From NCBI RefSeq assembly GCF_020921035.1, contig NC_063160.1, forward strand, positions 17,883,095 through 17,947,094: 64,000 nucleotides of DNA, written 5' to 3'. The DNA is from Rhodamnia argentea (taxonomy: Eukaryota; Streptophyta; Magnoliopsida; Myrtales; Myrtaceae). A program made the translations under genes and the position numbers. Below the pieces are notes generated by a model. The model was not told where the DNA came from. It made no database searches and worked only from the letters and a program-made list of their open reading frames with translations. Each line of letters opens with the position of its first letter. The stretch's first letter is position 1. Positions 36,573 through 50,700 of this stretch are shown here, piece by piece.

Positions 36573-39511
36573 ATAAGTTTCTGGTTAATTCGTGATTCTT
36601 GATTTGGGTCTATGCCATTGCGATGTCGGACAATGGTGGCACTGATCTTCCAGGCTGAACACGCTTGGAAAAGCACAAATTTTATCCTCTCCATTGTAAG
36701 TTTTACCTTTCTTTTATTCTTCATATTAACAGGTCAAACATCTAGCAAGATGCCGTCAGTTTCTTCCCTGGGAATATCTTGCAATTTTGCTTTTGATGGA
36801 TCCGAGAATGTTCTGCAGTTGAGGTGACGACCAGAGAATTAGATCATCATAGGCAGAAGAGACTGACTGAGCAACACAATTAACGTATAATTTGAAAATG
36901 AACTTTTGTTAAGGACTGGGGGCACTTGTTAAAGAAAGGGATTTTAATTTCAATGCAGCGCCTCATTTGTGTTATCTGTGACCGACGATATATTGAAAAT
37001 CAATAGGTTTCCTGACGAATGTCTCGGAGGCACTATTAACAGACCCTTTTGAAATTTCAATGTATTTTTGACATTTCCACGAGAAAACGAAGTGATTTAC
37101 TTATTAAGCCATATTCACTCAATCCACGAGGAATTATGAGTACATGGTCTCTTCCGATGTTTTATTTCAGGGTTAGCTACACAGGCATTTCTTCCGTCGG
37201 ATGATGCGAAGCGAAGACAAGTCAGCTTCATGATTTACTTATATCCAAAATATTTATGGTCCTTGTATTTGAGAACTTGACTGCACAAATTTGATTGGTC
37301 ATTGCCAGTATTTCAAAAAGCATCGCTGATGACTGACTCATTCTTCCCAAATTAAATCCAGCAGTGTGGAGGTCGACAGACATTAGTTCTTGTGACCTTC
37401 AAATCCATAATGTTTTTTATGCCTGACCAGATTAAAATTGATTAGCTGTTCATTTGAAGAACTTCAATTGCAAGAAAAGAAAACGACATGAATCTCATTT
37501 AGACTAATCGAAGTAGCCGATCCGATCTCTTCACCAGTTTGCAACCACCACTAGTCAGTGTGCCTTGCTTTGGATACCTATTATCGCCTGCATTATAGAC
37601 AGGATATGACCTCCACATGTTCTTCAGATTTCATGACTGAATGGAGATTGGATGCCAAAAGTAGGCCATGACATCAAAGATGGTGGGCAGTTTGGACGTT
37701 TTCTTTGAGGAAATTTGAATAGCGATACATTCTTTTGGAGAGAGAGACTGTTTGGATTGGCTCGGAGCTTGTTTTTTCCCTTTTGCCTTCCACGTTATTG
37801 TATTTATCTGTTATAGTGATGTTTGGAAGGCGTGAAGACTACTGCGCCCCAGCAGAAATCATTGACTATACGCGAAACGTTCTCACCGTAAAAATGCAAA
37901 GGGAACAGCCAAAAAAATTGGACGTGGAAGAAATGCAAAGGCAGAACACAATTTGCTTACATCATGCCATGAGAAAACAGGAAAGAGCAGACAACAGATA
38001 CAGAGCACAGCATACAATCTACCAGCTAATTCAGATCCTAGACTAAGCTGGCATAAATGATGAAAGACGTCATCCAAACGGCATTCTTAACCGTTGCCAT
38101 TCAAAGGCCGGCATCGAAAGAGTTCTGATCTCCACATTTTCCTTGAACTACACAAAAGATCAAGACTTAGACTCTTGATAAAACATTTTAAGTTCAACTA
38201 GCGTTTTCTTCTGTGATACAAAGCATCAAGAGAGAACGGTCTTTTGTCAGCAGAACTTTGAAATGAAGAAAACGGAGGCAATTCTGAGAAATGATTACTC
38301 CAATCGCCATGGGCATTGGCAAAATGCGAGCACCGGAGCTTGCGGCTCATCAGGAGATGGCATATAGACTGTAAATGTTACGCCCACCAATAATTTGTCA
38401 CTTGCGTGGAAACTAGAACAAGATCTTTCTTTTTGTATACACAAAAAAAGAGATGTTACGCTGGCCTCAGATACACTGACGGTAAATTGTAACAAATACC
38501 CATCTAGCACACTACCAACTACCAAGCAGTGACTTCATCTTTCAACTAAGATATTTCCTCTCCTACATTGGCAAATTACCGGAACTATTCTATTTCATAT
38601 TGACATATGTATGAACAAAGACAACAAAAGGAAGACATAAAAAAAAGGAAGTAAATATATAGAGTTCCTGGATATTCAAATTCCATTGAAATCATTGGCT
38701 CTCTGAGTAAACCTGCAGCATGTGAAGCCATTAAAATCACAACTTCAGCAGAGAAACTACTCGCTTCACAAGTGCAAACCCTTGTGAATGTAACTGCAGA
38801 TAGAATAGCAAGTCTTCCATGCAAGACGAAGTAGAACAGCAACAGGTATGCTATGAAATTATCCTGCAAATATAAAATGCAATTGAACATCCAATATCAA
38901 TGAGGATATCTATATCCCACAATTGATCATTTTGTTCACTTTCTTCTTTTTTTCTAGCTAAATTTCATTTCACATGAATGGAAGAAGACCCAAGATCAGA
39001 TCTCAAGCACTGTATACGACTCTAAATTTTTTATATAAGGATATCTTCATTGCCCATATTCACCACCTAAAGGAAGAAAAGACACGGATAATGCGATATA
39101 CAGATATCCAATTTAGCATCTTCCTGTCTTATAAAGTGAATTAGACTTTTGAATTGTCCAACTTCCTGTGAAGACAGAACAGGAGTACAACTATCAAGTC
39201 TGATACAACAGAGATACTGAAAGCCATATATATGTTGAAATTAGAACTATATCCTAATTGGCCCAGTCGAGCTGGAGTCTTCTTTTTCAGAGGTTGTGTG
39301 AACAACCTCTTGATAACCAGATATTCTGTGGTACATGGAATGCTACTCTTACTAGACTATATACAGAGCAGGGACCTTTTTACACCCAGTACTTTACAAA
39401 AACCAACTCTTACATTCTCATAAGGATGCCCAATGAAGAACTACTAAATCCATGCACCTTTTAAGCAGTCTAAACATCTGGTGTCGATTATTCAACTTTT
39501 TTCAACTTCTG
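36573..39511. other. Intergenic between convergent bHLH and receptor kinase genes
   Basis: Both neighbouring genes end here, so 3' untranslated sequence is expected at each side. One open frame of 103 codons lies at 37735-38046 on the plus strand and another of 101 codons at 38585-38890 on the minus strand. I recognise no family in either and treat them as chance frames. No clear repeat was seen. Confidence 0.5.
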
Positions 39512-41509
39512 TTACCTGAGCATGTCTCCGGTGTTCAATTTGGGCCCACTTAAGGCAGGTGATATGCTGAAAGTGTTGCCATCTCCGTAAAACGATGGGT
39601 TTCCCAGGGGAGTTGGCCTGTCTGGGATGGAAGGAACTTCAATATCTCCTTCCAACATTTTCAATGCATCCAAAATGGTTGGCCTCAGAGCCACCATAAC
39701 ATGAGCGCACAGTATCCCAACCTGCACAAATCTCTCCATTATGCCCTTTGGGTTCGAATTTATAGACTCTCCATCTTTCAACAGTGAAGCATCGAATGCC
39801 TCTTCGATCTTCCCAGCTTTTACCAGAGACCAGACCCAATCTGTTATCAAAAATGCCCGTGGTGATCCTGAAGAAGACAAATCAAGAGCCTTTCTCCCAC
39901 ACATTATTTCCAAAACAACCACTCCGAAACTATAGACATCGCTCTTTTCGGTCAACTGCCCATAAAGTGCATACTCAGGAGCCAAATAGCCATGAGTTCC
40001 GGCGACCCTGGTAGTAAGATGGGATTGTCCTTCTCTGCTTTGCTTTGCTAATCCAAAATCTGCGACTCTTGCCCTCATGTCTCCATCCAGCAAAATGTTT
40101 GTCGCTTTAATGTCTCTATGATATATTGCAGGTTTCACCCCATAGTGCAAATAAGCAAGCCCCTTTGCCACATCCAAAATAACGTTTTTCCTTTGAGGCC
40201 AGGTCAATGTCTTCTTCCCGCTTTGGTTATCAGGCGATGAGAAAATGTGATCATCAAGATTACCATTTGGCATGTAATCGTAGACAAGATATCTCTGGCC
40301 ACTCATATCATCATAATCGTCATCGTCTCCGTCTACCACACAGCATCCCCTAAGTGGCACCAAATTCCTATGCTTCAAATTGCTAATAATCTCGACCTCA
40401 TTGCAAAATTCAGCATCCCCCTCGAAATCAGATTCAATAATTCTCTTGACGGCTACCTCCGTCCCATCAGATAGAACTCCCTTGAAAACCACTCCGAAAC
40501 CCCCCCGCCCGATGAAATTCTTATGTGAGAAGTTGTTGGTTGCTTTCTCAAGGTCGCGAATTTTGAACCAAATAGACCCTGTATTAGGCCTTGGTCTAGC
40601 CCTAGACCCTGATTCCTCCGGGTCAAGACTAAATTCTGCATTAGCACCCTGAACTCTCCTCTTCCTCTTCCACCTCCTATCATACCAAAAGTACAAACCC
40701 AGCAAACAAGACATGACAATGAGTGCGACACCAGCCCCAGTCAAGCCGAAAACAAGATCGGTGTGCCGTTTACTAGCCGAACTCCCACGGGTATTGATCG
40801 ACAATGCCAAAACACATGACAGCACGCCAGTACTCTCAGGCCCATAAGCATTGACAATACCAGCAGCATACAGAATGGTAAAATGAAAGCAATCTGTGCT
40901 ATTAGGATTATTACCACCGATAGCTATCAGCTGGGCTTGGACCTTGAAACCAGCAGCCACGCACAGGTCACAGTAGGTCAAATCATTGAGGTCGGCCTTG
41001 CAGTCTGAATCAAGAGCAGTTGACTGGCCGAGTTCCCTAACCCAGTCCTGCGTATTCTGAATGTGGGCACAGGTGTTGGGCGTGATGACGAACTGCGAAG
41101 GGTTGAGGCAGTAGGAAACAAGATTGGTGGGGAGAGAGAGAGAAGTGAGGGTGGATTGGAAGTCTTGGAGGCAAGAAATGGAGGTGTTGAGGTCAGGGAG
41201 GTTGAAGAGAGAAGTCTGTCGAAGCCTCTCAGCCAAACCAACGGCGAAGAGGGAGAGGAGGTTCTGGCAACAGGGGTTCTTAGAGGTGTCGTTGAGGGAA
41301 GGGTCGGGAGTGAAGATGGGGGGTTGGCAATTCGAAGTGTTCCAAGGGATTCTGCGCATGTAGCTGAGATCCACAGGGCATGTCGATCCGTTCGTCGTGG
41401 CGGCGGCTGCTGCGGAAGTTGGAGAGAGAGCAGAGAGAAAAAGAACTACGAAGAAGGAGGAGGAGGAGACGACGGAGACGGTAGCGGGCGACGCCGATTC
41501 GAGCTTCAT
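39512..41509 (-). CDS. SPARK-domain receptor-like protein kinase (At1g11050-like)
   Basis: This is an intronless gene of 665 aa from the Met at 41509. The open frame extends upstream to 41587, but the chosen Met directly precedes the hydrophobic signal peptide ([10 protein letters not shown]). Order: signal peptide about 1-37; cysteine-rich extracellular SPARK domain about 44-235, starting CPVDLSYM; membrane segment about 252-275 followed by basic residues; cytoplasmic kinase about 325-610. The kinase has GRGGFG (334-339), the ATP lysine in VAVKR (355), HRD (464-466), DFG (484-486) and APE (510-512), so it looks catalytically active and of the RD class. The family are plasma-membrane receptor-like kinases. 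I know no ligand. Confidence 0.93.
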   Translation of the reverse strand: MKLESASPATVSVVSSSSFFVVLFLSALSPTSAAAAATTNGSTCPVDLSYMRRIPWNTSNCQPPIFTPDPSLNDTSKNPCCQNLLSLFAVGLAERLRQTSLFNLPDLNTSISCLQDFQSTLTSLSLPTNLVSYCLNPSQFVITPNTCAHIQNTQDWVRELGQSTALDSDCKADLNDLTYCDLCVAAGFKVQAQLIAIGGNNPNSTDCFHFTILYAAGIVNAYGPESTGVLSCVLALSINTRGSSASKRHTDLVFGLTGAGVALIVMSCLLGLYFWYDRRWKRKRRVQGANAEFSLDPEESGSRARPRPNTGSIWFKIRDLEKATNNFSHKNFIGRGGFGVVFKGVLSDGTEVAVKRIIESDFEGDAEFCNEVEIISNLKHRNLVPLRGCCVVDGDDDDYDDMSGQRYLVYDYMPNGNLDDHIFSSPDNQSGKKTLTWPQRKNVILDVAKGLAYLHYGVKPAIYHRDIKATNILLDGDMRARVADFGLAKQSREGQSHLTTRVAGTHGYLAPEYALYGQLTEKSDVYSFGVVVLEIMCGRKALDLSSSGSPRAFLITDWVWSLVKAGKIEEAFDASLLKDGESINSNPKGIMERFVQVGILCAHVMVALRPTILDALKMLEGDIEVPSIPDRPTPLGNPSFYGDGNTFSISPALSGPKLNTGDMLR

Positions 41510-42339
41510 TTTTGACTGCTTGGGTGTGATTCTTTTTTGCTCTTCTACTGTCGGAAAAGAGATTTTGATGAGAGATGGGAGCATCAAGGAAGGTGGTGGT
41601 GGTTCAAGGACGATGGAGACTCCGACCCCATGAACGGAGCTTCAAAAGGCATGGAGGAGAAAGGAGCACCCACCCAATCATCGTCTGGTCAAACCATTCT
41701 CCTCCAAAAAAACTTCCTGGCTGGCTGCTGACATGACACAGACGCAGTTTTAACTCTGTCGTTTTGCCGCCATCAGAGGGTGGAGTTAACGCCGTTCGTT
41801 GAATGCGGTCCAAAATTAAACCGAAAGCAGATTCTATCTGAAATACGGTTTGGTGAGTAGCCTCAGAAATAACGTATTTTACCACATTCGGCCTACCCTC
41901 AAAAAAATTCTTATAAAGTGTCCTGTTTGTGTGTCCCAACTGATTTTTTGGTTGACTTCCAGCGGTTTGACTGAGGACAGGACAAGATTGGGGAACTGGA
42001 GTGGGGTTAACGTTGTGGTCAAGGGTAAGGTTTGGATTGCTTGAGCCGGGTCAAGTATGCACGCCACGAAGACCGAGAAAGGAGGTCGAAGAAAGAATCT
42101 ATCATACATTGGAGTACACGACAGGGTCATTTCCTGCTACTTGTATTTTACAGAGAGTGTTCAGTGGACCAGAAGCAGCACGCATACAGAAGGCAACACG
42201 AAAGTGCTGAGACAATGACCGAGACATGGGAAGCACTCGCTAACTAATGTGCGGATGCTTCCATACTCGAGGAAAGTAGTTCCTTTTTCCGTGCCGATTT
42301 CTCGACATTTTTGTTAATCTGCCGACTCTTTCCGGCAAA

Positions 42340-43110
42340 TTACAAGTCATAAATTTTTATCATTTTTTACAAACTTATATTTGTCTTCTTCTTTTTTCCT
42401 CTAATATCAAAACCCCAAATTTATCTATTCCTATATTGAATTTACTAACCATTATTTGAGTGATCCGTCAAATTTTGTCCGATTAAATAATCAAATAATT
42501 TGAGTTATCAATTCTCGTTTGAGTTATTTATCATTTTCTTTTTACTGATCAAGTTACCAATGCTTGTTTGATTTTTAATTTTAAAAACTACCAACTTCAC
42601 TTATCTATGGTAAAAAAGGCTTCCCTTATTTTATTTTATTTTATTTTATTTTATTTTATTTTACTGAATATCATTCCATTTATTAAAATACCTTAAATTT
42701 ACTGATCATTATACGGCATTACCATCCTTTTATGTGTGAATTAAAAAGTTTTCTTCACTTAAATTGTCAACTAGTTTTGGATTACAAATTTTAATTTAAG
42801 TTACTTACCGCCATTTATTTGATTTATTTAACTTACCTCTTTTTTTCCCTTCCTTAAAAACTCTTTTTCGCAATCAAATTACCAACTAATTTTGCATTAG
42901 TTACTTTTATTTAAGTTAGTTATTAAGATCAACTTTTTCTTTCAATAACCAATTTCGCTTCTTAAAAAAAAACCCTCTGACTATTATGAACTTCTGTTTA
43001 ACTTTCTACTTTCTTATCTTCAAGTTAGGTCAGTGATTTCATCTAAAGTGATTTCATCTAAGAGTTAGTAAATGGGAAGGTTTGATAAGTTATGCCAATA
43101 AAGGTCAGAC
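42340..43110. repeat. Degenerate tandem repeat, same family as 32090-33630
   Basis: It contains repeated phrases such as 'gttatcaattctcgtttg', 'aaattaccaactaattttg' and 'taagttacttacc' in one orientation. They resemble the left arm of the fold-back repeat at 32090-33630. Confidence 0.5.
42626..42664. repeat. (TTTTA)n microsatellite
   Basis: About eight tandem units of five bases, uninterrupted. Confidence 0.9.
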
Positions 43111-44095
43111 AAATTAAGTTAATGAGAAATAATTGAGATGATTCTTCAACAGTTTTCGACACATACTTGTACGAAAGAGAATCCCCATTTTCAGATACGT
43201 AACAATAGAATTCTGTGCACCATAAGCTCAATTGCACAAAATGGTTCTCACCACGCTTACCCATTATATAAAAGAGTTTATGAATACTGACTAACAAAGA
43301 TGAAAAATACACTAGTTCAATTACTTGACTTATTATTGACGCCTACTCTTTTGTATGAGAAACCATTTCACGTGTAGAAACTGCTTTGTTGACAAGGTTG
43401 GAAGCTACTACTTCTGATGGAAACCTATCAATTCCGTTACCATGAGATTATTTCCCTCGCTTGAAGAAGAAACAATCTGTCAATATCCTTAAGCCAATAT
43501 CCATCAATAGCCTAAGAATACCGAGCGATGCAATCCAGAGTCTAAAGACGATATTAAGTAACCATGCAAGCCCAACTCAGCCCAATCTAAAACAGATGAA
43601 AGACAGACTTAGGCAAATCGCGCACCCACCTTTCCACATTAAAGGGATCCCCCTGCCTCAATATTTGCGGGGGCATGGAGAACAAAACCTCAGAGTGACG
43701 GCTATCTCATCAGAGAGTCTTTGCAAATGATACAGAAGAGAACGCTCAAAATTATTAAAAGCAACATAAATAATAAGAATTACACGAGCCAAACCCCAAA
43801 AAAAAGTAACAGTAAACCCAAAGAATCGTGAACTAAAAATTAAAAAATCAAAAGGAAAGAAATAAATTCTGGCTGAAAATTTACCATCAAGTATGTAATA
43901 TTGAGCGTATTCAAAGGACCTGGAAGATGAGAAAAGATATTTAGCAAGTTTCATATTGCAAAGAACTAGCAACTAACAGAACACTATCAAATGATTGACA
44001 CCCTAAACATCTAAGGTTCTGCAAACTCTTGAGTTTTTCTCTTGGTGCTTACACATGTTCCACATTCTTCTAATTAAATTTGTTGAACACATTGA

Positions 44096-44333
44096 GGCTC
44101 CGTTTGTTTTGCAGAATTAACTAATTTAGAAAACATTTTACTAAGAAAAATAGTTTATATCGCTTGAAATAATTAGGCAATGAAAAACTTCATTATCGAC
44201 AACAATTTATGTCTAAACATTTTCGTGGACGATGAAAATATTTTTTAGTTCATTCAATTTTATAAGTGATATGAGCAATCATTTTAGAAAAATATCTTTC
44301 AAATCATTCATTTTTCGCGAAATAAATGGAGCC
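44096..44333. mobile_element. Tourist-like MITE, short copy
   Basis: The element is 238 bases. It starts GGCTCCGTTTGTTTT and ends, read inward, GGCTCCATTTATTTC. The flanking triplets are TGA on the left and TTA on the right, close to a TWA target duplication. The ends match those of the longer element at 29546-30127. Confidence 0.7.
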
Positions 44334-44709
44334 TTAGTGACACCAATTTTCCCAATATATACCAACTGGAAAGTACATGTTACTCTAAAAACTCACACAG
44401 CAAACCCTCACTATGATGGTGACCCGGATTTAAAAAAAAAGCCTCGTCATTGAACTTCCTACATAAGCAAAATGATCATATGCTACCAGGAAAAAAAAAG
44501 GACGGGCCTGCTTCGTGTGTCAGCATATAGAACATATAGCCACAGCTGAAGGAAACTTTGCCCGACAAAAAATGTCATACCTGGTGTACGTCAGTCAAAT
44601 TGACGATTCCCAAGTGCTCCCAGCTTCAAATAGTCAGGCACAATGTACACCATGGACTGCAAATTCCCGGTAGCAGAAATTAATAGGTGACTGGTACTTC
44701 CAAGCAATG

Positions 44710-47700
44710 TTAACTTGCAGTGGACAAGGCAGACAGGGCATTAGCATGTTGTGGGGACAAGTTGCTCAGAATTGGTTGTATTTGTTGGCCGTATAGTGTA
44801 ATCAGGTGAGAAAAAGCCCTGCCAATTTGGGCTTTGACTTCAGCGGTTTCACTCGGAGACACGGCCACTTCAGCAAACAGTCTAACCAAATCAGGCACTA
44901 GAGCAAGGACCTGTAAGTGAGAGGAAAGCAAAACCAAAAAAAGGACGGATTAACTTGATCAACCAAGTCTGACCAACAAAAAAAATGACAACCAAGAAGA
45001 TTATAGACAAGAAGCCGCTTAGCATCAGTACCAGAGAACTTGCTATTTACCTGAGGATTTGATGACAAGACCAGAGTACACACACAACCATAGACGGCCA
45101 CGGATTCCTCATGATCCTCCTTCAAAGGAAGAACTTTCAAGAAAACAGGGAGGACCTGAAACAAGTTTTACAGTGATAAGCAGATCCGAAAAAGAATGAC
45201 ATGGCATACTATTATTTGAGATTGACCAAACCAGGACATTAACCTGATTTAAGGGGATGGACTCAGGGTGCACCATTATCATCCTTGCTATTGCACCAGC
45301 TGCATTGTCACTCACGGCATCATCAGGCTCTGACTCTCCAAACAATGGGTAGATTGTCCTCAATATATCTCCATAGTATCTATTGTTTATTTCAGGAAAG
45401 CAAAGAAAGCACATGCAGATTACAAGAGAGAAAACCAATGCTGAAAGAGTTCTTACTTAACTTTGTCTTCTAACAAAGATTGTGCGTTTGTCAGCATTAG
45501 CCAACTGCTCCCAGAAAGTATCTCAATGGCAGGCAACAAGGATGAAGAAAAGAGAAAGCATATGCTTTGCTTGTAAAGTCAGGCCATTTGACGGGAAGAA
45601 AATCTAAAAGACAATTGGCTAAAGTAGGGTGCCATCTTTGTCCATCGCGGGACACGATAATCCCCACCATTAAAGTCACTGCCAACTAAGAGAGAACTGC
45701 AATTATTCAAGTTGACTTGTGCAATTGAATAACACAGGAGGTCAGCAGATTAAGATGCATGGTTCAAATTGACTTGCAAAGGTAACTCAAGCGAATAACT
45801 ACAACATAAGAAGAAGGCATCTGAAGCCTAATTTATGCTGTCATGCATCGATTTCAAATGCCTGCTGATTAATAGGGCACATGTAATTGCAAACAAAGGA
45901 TACTTTAAAGTTGGTTCACCTCCATTTTTACACAATTCACCAACGCAGAAAGCAGCATTTCTCCTGTTAGTTGCCTCAGAAGATAACAGCTCTTCGAGAA
46001 CCAAGGGCATTATCCTCTGACATATGAGAAAGTCCATATGAAACTTTCAGATAGTATTTTGATCAGTGGAAAATCTCATCTCTACTCAAATACGATCTTT
46101 ATCTAAGATTATTACATCAACATAGCTGGCAATAGGAGCACCCATATTCTGAGCAACCTCAGCAAGGCATGCGACCACCATAGTCCGATCCTGCGGAGGG
46201 TGTGAAGCTTTCTGCATTTGGTAAGGAATAAATTAGTGATAAAACAAGAACATCTCATCATGGAAACTACTTTATCAGACTTAATGCAGAAAGCCTCTTA
46301 ATGATCCACTCACCGCAAATTTCATCAAAGGCTCAAATAGCTTTGAGAAGATAGGTGCATAATGAGAACCCATTGCCTTAGCAAATGCAGGAAGGAGGTC
46401 AGATACAGCATCCATCAGCACTTCATCGTGTTCAGCTTCATCATCATCAATTTCACTGTCTGACCCTATCTGTTGACAAGGTGCTTCCTTGCGAAGCAAT
46501 ACTAATGTCGCATCAACTATTTGAGGCACATCTGTGATCACAACATTGGGATCAGGATGCTTGATTTGCTATTGAAAAGACAAGAGATCCTTCAATAAGT
46601 ACACCAAATAATGATAGATAATATATGATTCTTACATTTCTCGACAGCCACGTAGCCACACTCCTTGATAATATCAGCTGTGCTAGTACAAGCATGAGCT
46701 ACAACTTCTTTGTCATCATCTCCAGTCATCGTCTTGATATAGATATTCATCACAGTATCTGCACTAAGAGATTGGTTATATTCATCACAGAACATGGATT
46801 AAAAGATTAGACCAGCTACTCAGTCATGTCCTCACCAAGAATTTCCCTTATTTTGTCCGAGCCTTCCTGCATAAGAAGAAAGCCAGTCATATATAGCAGT
46901 ACCCAGCACAATGAGATAGTTTAATAAGTTGCGAATGACATTAATGACGTTAGCATCAGGTTCAACAAAGAACTGCAGAAGAAATTTCAGAAACATTGAC
47001 ATCTGAGCAAATACAGTATACAAAACTGATGAAAACCTCAACAGAAGTACAAAGGCAACTCACAGGATCTAGATAGCCATCAATCTGGCTATAAAAGAAA
47101 TTGAAAAACAGATAATCAAACAATAGGAGGAGATCATGAACAATTTGATATTTTGGTGTCTGAAACGAGTAATGATCAGTAAAGCTTGCCTTCTTACTTA
47201 ATGTATTTTAACATGGTTCCAAGCAGAATACCAATTGTTGGTTTTGCAAACAAATATGCCACATGTAACACCAAAGCGAGGAGGAAAAGGATAAATTTGC
47301 AGACGGAAGGAAGTTCAGTCCAAACTCACAGCGTGACTTTGGAAGATTGCCTGGGCTGCTGTCAAAATATCTGCAGCAAAGGTTGATCAAATATGAGCAA
47401 AACTGAAACAGAGATTACAAGGCCAACCAGCCAGAGAGAGCTGACAAAGTATACATTAATTACACAGAGAACTGGAACTACATCTAAAATTGCTTTTTGC
47501 CATAATTTCCTGGAACTAGAGCTTTGATCAAATTGATAGTCTCACTTCTCAATGAGCAACATTTCCATGAACGACATTGAGATTAGAACTCAAAGAAATG
47601 ATACTGTGGGGTTAGTACTTCACTGAAACAGAAAAGTCTTGTGACAAGTACAGAACAAAAAGCAGTGATAAAATCTTAAAGGGAAAAAAGAGAAGTGAAC

Positions 47701-50700
47701 AGGGACAAAAGAAATTGATTTCTTGTAACATTACATGTTCACTAATACATTTCTTTAGCAGTAAGCCAGAGAAAAGTATGGGACCCACCCTGCCAGTTTT
47801 CCCTCTTATCCCTTTAAGCAGGTTTCCACCAAGAGGAGAGTAATAAATTGTAAAGAGTATGTGCACAATGCTGATACTTGCATCAAGAAAGTTTTTAAAG
47901 TGAGATTGAACAACCTTTAGTAGCATCCTCAGGAAAACTATCAAGCATCACCCAGTCATCAAGGTTATAAATGAGTGAGCGCCAAAAGACTTCATAAAAA
48001 GCTTCAAGCCAATCTAGCAATAGATAAACCCTTTTATTTACTTATCCTTGTAATATAAAAAAGTCTACAGACACTAATGTCCCTCAGGAACAGTGCCATG
48101 AAGATGGTAATAATGAAAAAAGTGATTGTGAAAAGCATCAAGTTAGCCATGGTGATGGTAAGGGGAAGCCTAAAATATCGAATCACAATCATGGCATCGT
48201 ATGGTGATAACTCCATTTCCAGAAGACTGCAGGCTTGCGAACATATCAAAAGAGCAATATAAGATGAATATATGACAGGAAGGTGTAAAGCAAGCGCAAA
48301 AGAAAAAAAGAAGATAAATAGAAAACTTGTGATGCATGGCAATAGGGACCCACGTTGCAGAGCAATAACTGCCTGCAGTCGAACATCTTCATGAAAATAC
48401 CCTGAATGCTTCACCATTATTCGTAAAGATTCCTCCAAGTATCTATACGGTATCAGAAATTAAAGAAGCCAAGAATGATGTCCCAATGCACACGCACACA
48501 CAACCCCCCACCCCCAACATACACACGTGCATGCACTCGAACAGCCCTTACCAGGACTGCAAACTTGATTATTAATAAAAATTTCATAGATTTGCTGTTT
48601 TGGATAAATATACATTGCTTCTTCTTTTTTAACTTGAAAAGAGAACTCTGTTTTTTTTTTTGCCATGACTGAAAAGAAAGGGTAATTATTATATCAAATA
48701 CAATTTTGTTTGTGTTGCAATTATCTTTTATAGCTTTAAAAAAATTTCAGTTGGACTCTTAACCATCAGGGCAATTTGATGAAAAATGCATAGAAATAGC
48801 TTCCCAAAGTACTTCTTTAAGAAATGCAGTGTCGGCAAAATTGAAAGAATTTTCGAGAACATGTAATATTATGGTATTTTGGCAAAAAGTTAATCGAGGC
48901 AATTGCCCCACATGGATTAAGTCGGATCCGTCCCAGGTAAGAAGGGTAAACGGCTAAGTAAAAGTAACAAAATCATAATGGATACTGCGAATAGGAACCC
49001 TTTGTATGCAGGGCAAACAAACCCAGAGCTTGAGTTGCAGCTGCCTTTTCATCCAATACTCCTGTTCTTATACTGATGTTTCTCACTCTAGGCTCATCAT
49101 GAGCTTCATCATCAGATGATACATCACCAATTCCACCCATATTATCATCATCAGAATCTTCAATATCGACAGCTGAACCATCATCAAGATTGCAGGAAGC
49201 GAAAGCTAGGGGCACAACATGAGGAAGATACTGTTCAAAACATAAATTCCAAAATAAGCAAAAGATCTCAATAATACGCACGAGAAAGTTTGATGCAGCT
49301 ACAAAGAACTTCTACCTTAATGAAACCATCATCCAGAATTTCAGCCACATTGCTGAAAAATCCATGGGTATACTCCCGAAGTTCGCTGAATTCCAGTCCA
49401 AAACCCTGCATAAGTGATGCAGATGTTCATGTTCACTAAAATAGAAGGCAATGCTTTCCAATTGGAAAAAGGCTAGGTAATTACAGAAATTGCCGCTTCT
49501 ACATAAGGAGAAAGAATTGGTTCCATCCTTGTTCTCCCAACAGACATGGCCACTATTCCAACAAGTTCAGTAGCCCTGGCCCGGGAACGAAGATCTTCAT
49601 CACTGGTAAGCACCATGAATGTTTTCATCAACTCCAGAACTCTTTCAGCATATGGCATAAAGGCTTGCTCTGCAGCGGCAGCAACAGAGCCAATGGCAGA
49701 CTGCAAAAAAGTGAGAAAAGTAAATAGCGAGGTTAGGCTTTGTGATGCAAGAAAAGGCTAAAGAACCACAAAAGGGAATTATATACCATGCAAGTCTCCT
49801 GCAAATTACGTGAACTACTTTGAAGGGATGCCAGAAGTTTATTCATCAAAGGATCAAGAAAAGGATGAATTTCTTCCCCCATATTCTCACAAAATGCTGC
49901 CAAGGCGTAGTATGATTTTTCCTGCACACCGAGAATAATTTTTCAACGCTATGTCGAAATTCCAAAAGAATTTTACCTAGAATCAGAAATTTTTCGATCA
50001 TTCACCTTTACTTCATCAGATGCATCCTCGAGGGCATTTAAGATACAAGGAAGAACACTTCCATAATAAGCGGTGATCTCAGGTTGCAAATGCTCGGCAA
50101 ACTGCCCTAATGCAAAGGATGCAGCCCCTCTAACCATTTGTTCTTGATCCCGCAGAGCCACCAAGACAATGTGAAGAGCAGGCTCCAACTTATCTTTCAT
50201 CAAGTGCGAACAGCCCTCTGAAATAACACCTAAAGCTGTGACAGAAGCTTCCCGAAATTTTGGATTGCTATTTTGGCTGCTCACAGAAGCAAATTCAAAC
50301 ACGGGGGGCAAAATATGCTTTGGAATGTTGACAGCAATAGTGTCAATAACTTCTGCAGCAGCTCTATCAGGCGATAGATCATCGTCTTCATCTCCACTTG
50401 TAGATTGGGCAAGTAGCGGACACATCACTTGCAATATCGGGTTGACCAGTTTATGTTTCTTAAGGGAGTTAGATTTGTACTTAGCAAGCCAAGAAATTAT
50501 CTGAAGAGCCTGATAACAAAGAGAAAAAGGAAAATAAGCAAAGGCTCCAAAGATCAAAAGAAGTACTTGCCGTCAACTTATCACTGTGAAAGTTGCAGCC
50601 CAGTGACAAAAGTTGCATAAACCAGAGGGACCAAGAGAATATTAAATTTAGGAAATAAGACTCCTCCCTTTACCTGATGTCGGGTACTGGGTTCCAGATT

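Larger units (their letters stand above)
41590..44709. other. Intergenic between the receptor kinase and IPO4
   Basis: The left part (41590-42300) is the putative kinase promoter. The segment 42340-43110 is a degenerate repeat, 42626-42664 a TTTTA microsatellite and 44096-44333 a short MITE. The segment 43120-44090 is AT-rich with nothing recognisable. The sequence near 44340-44709 is probably the 3' end of the importin transcript. Confidence 0.5.

Noticed and set aside
37735..38046. 103-codon plus-strand frame as a gene
   Set aside because: No recognised domain, no splice or codon-usage support, and it is isolated in intergenic DNA.
41063..41515. Plus-strand open frame of 150 codons
   Set aside because: It is antisense to the extracellular part of the receptor kinase and is low-complexity Glu/Gly/Arg-rich.
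41510..41587. Upstream start codon for the receptor kinase at 41587
   Set aside because: The extra 26 residues are polar and would place the signal peptide away from the N-terminus. The Met at 41509 directly precedes it.
46532..46560. Upstream acceptor for IPO4 exon 15 that would add a QIKHPDPNVV-type insertion
   Set aside because: It breaks the reading phase with exon 14. The acceptor just before ATGTGCC keeps phase and restores the family's KYxPxxVDATLVLL block.
47612..48438. Minus-strand hydrophobic frames as a membrane protein gene
   Set aside because: They lie inside or across IPO4 intron 11 in A/T-rich DNA, and the hydrophobicity follows from T-rich codons.
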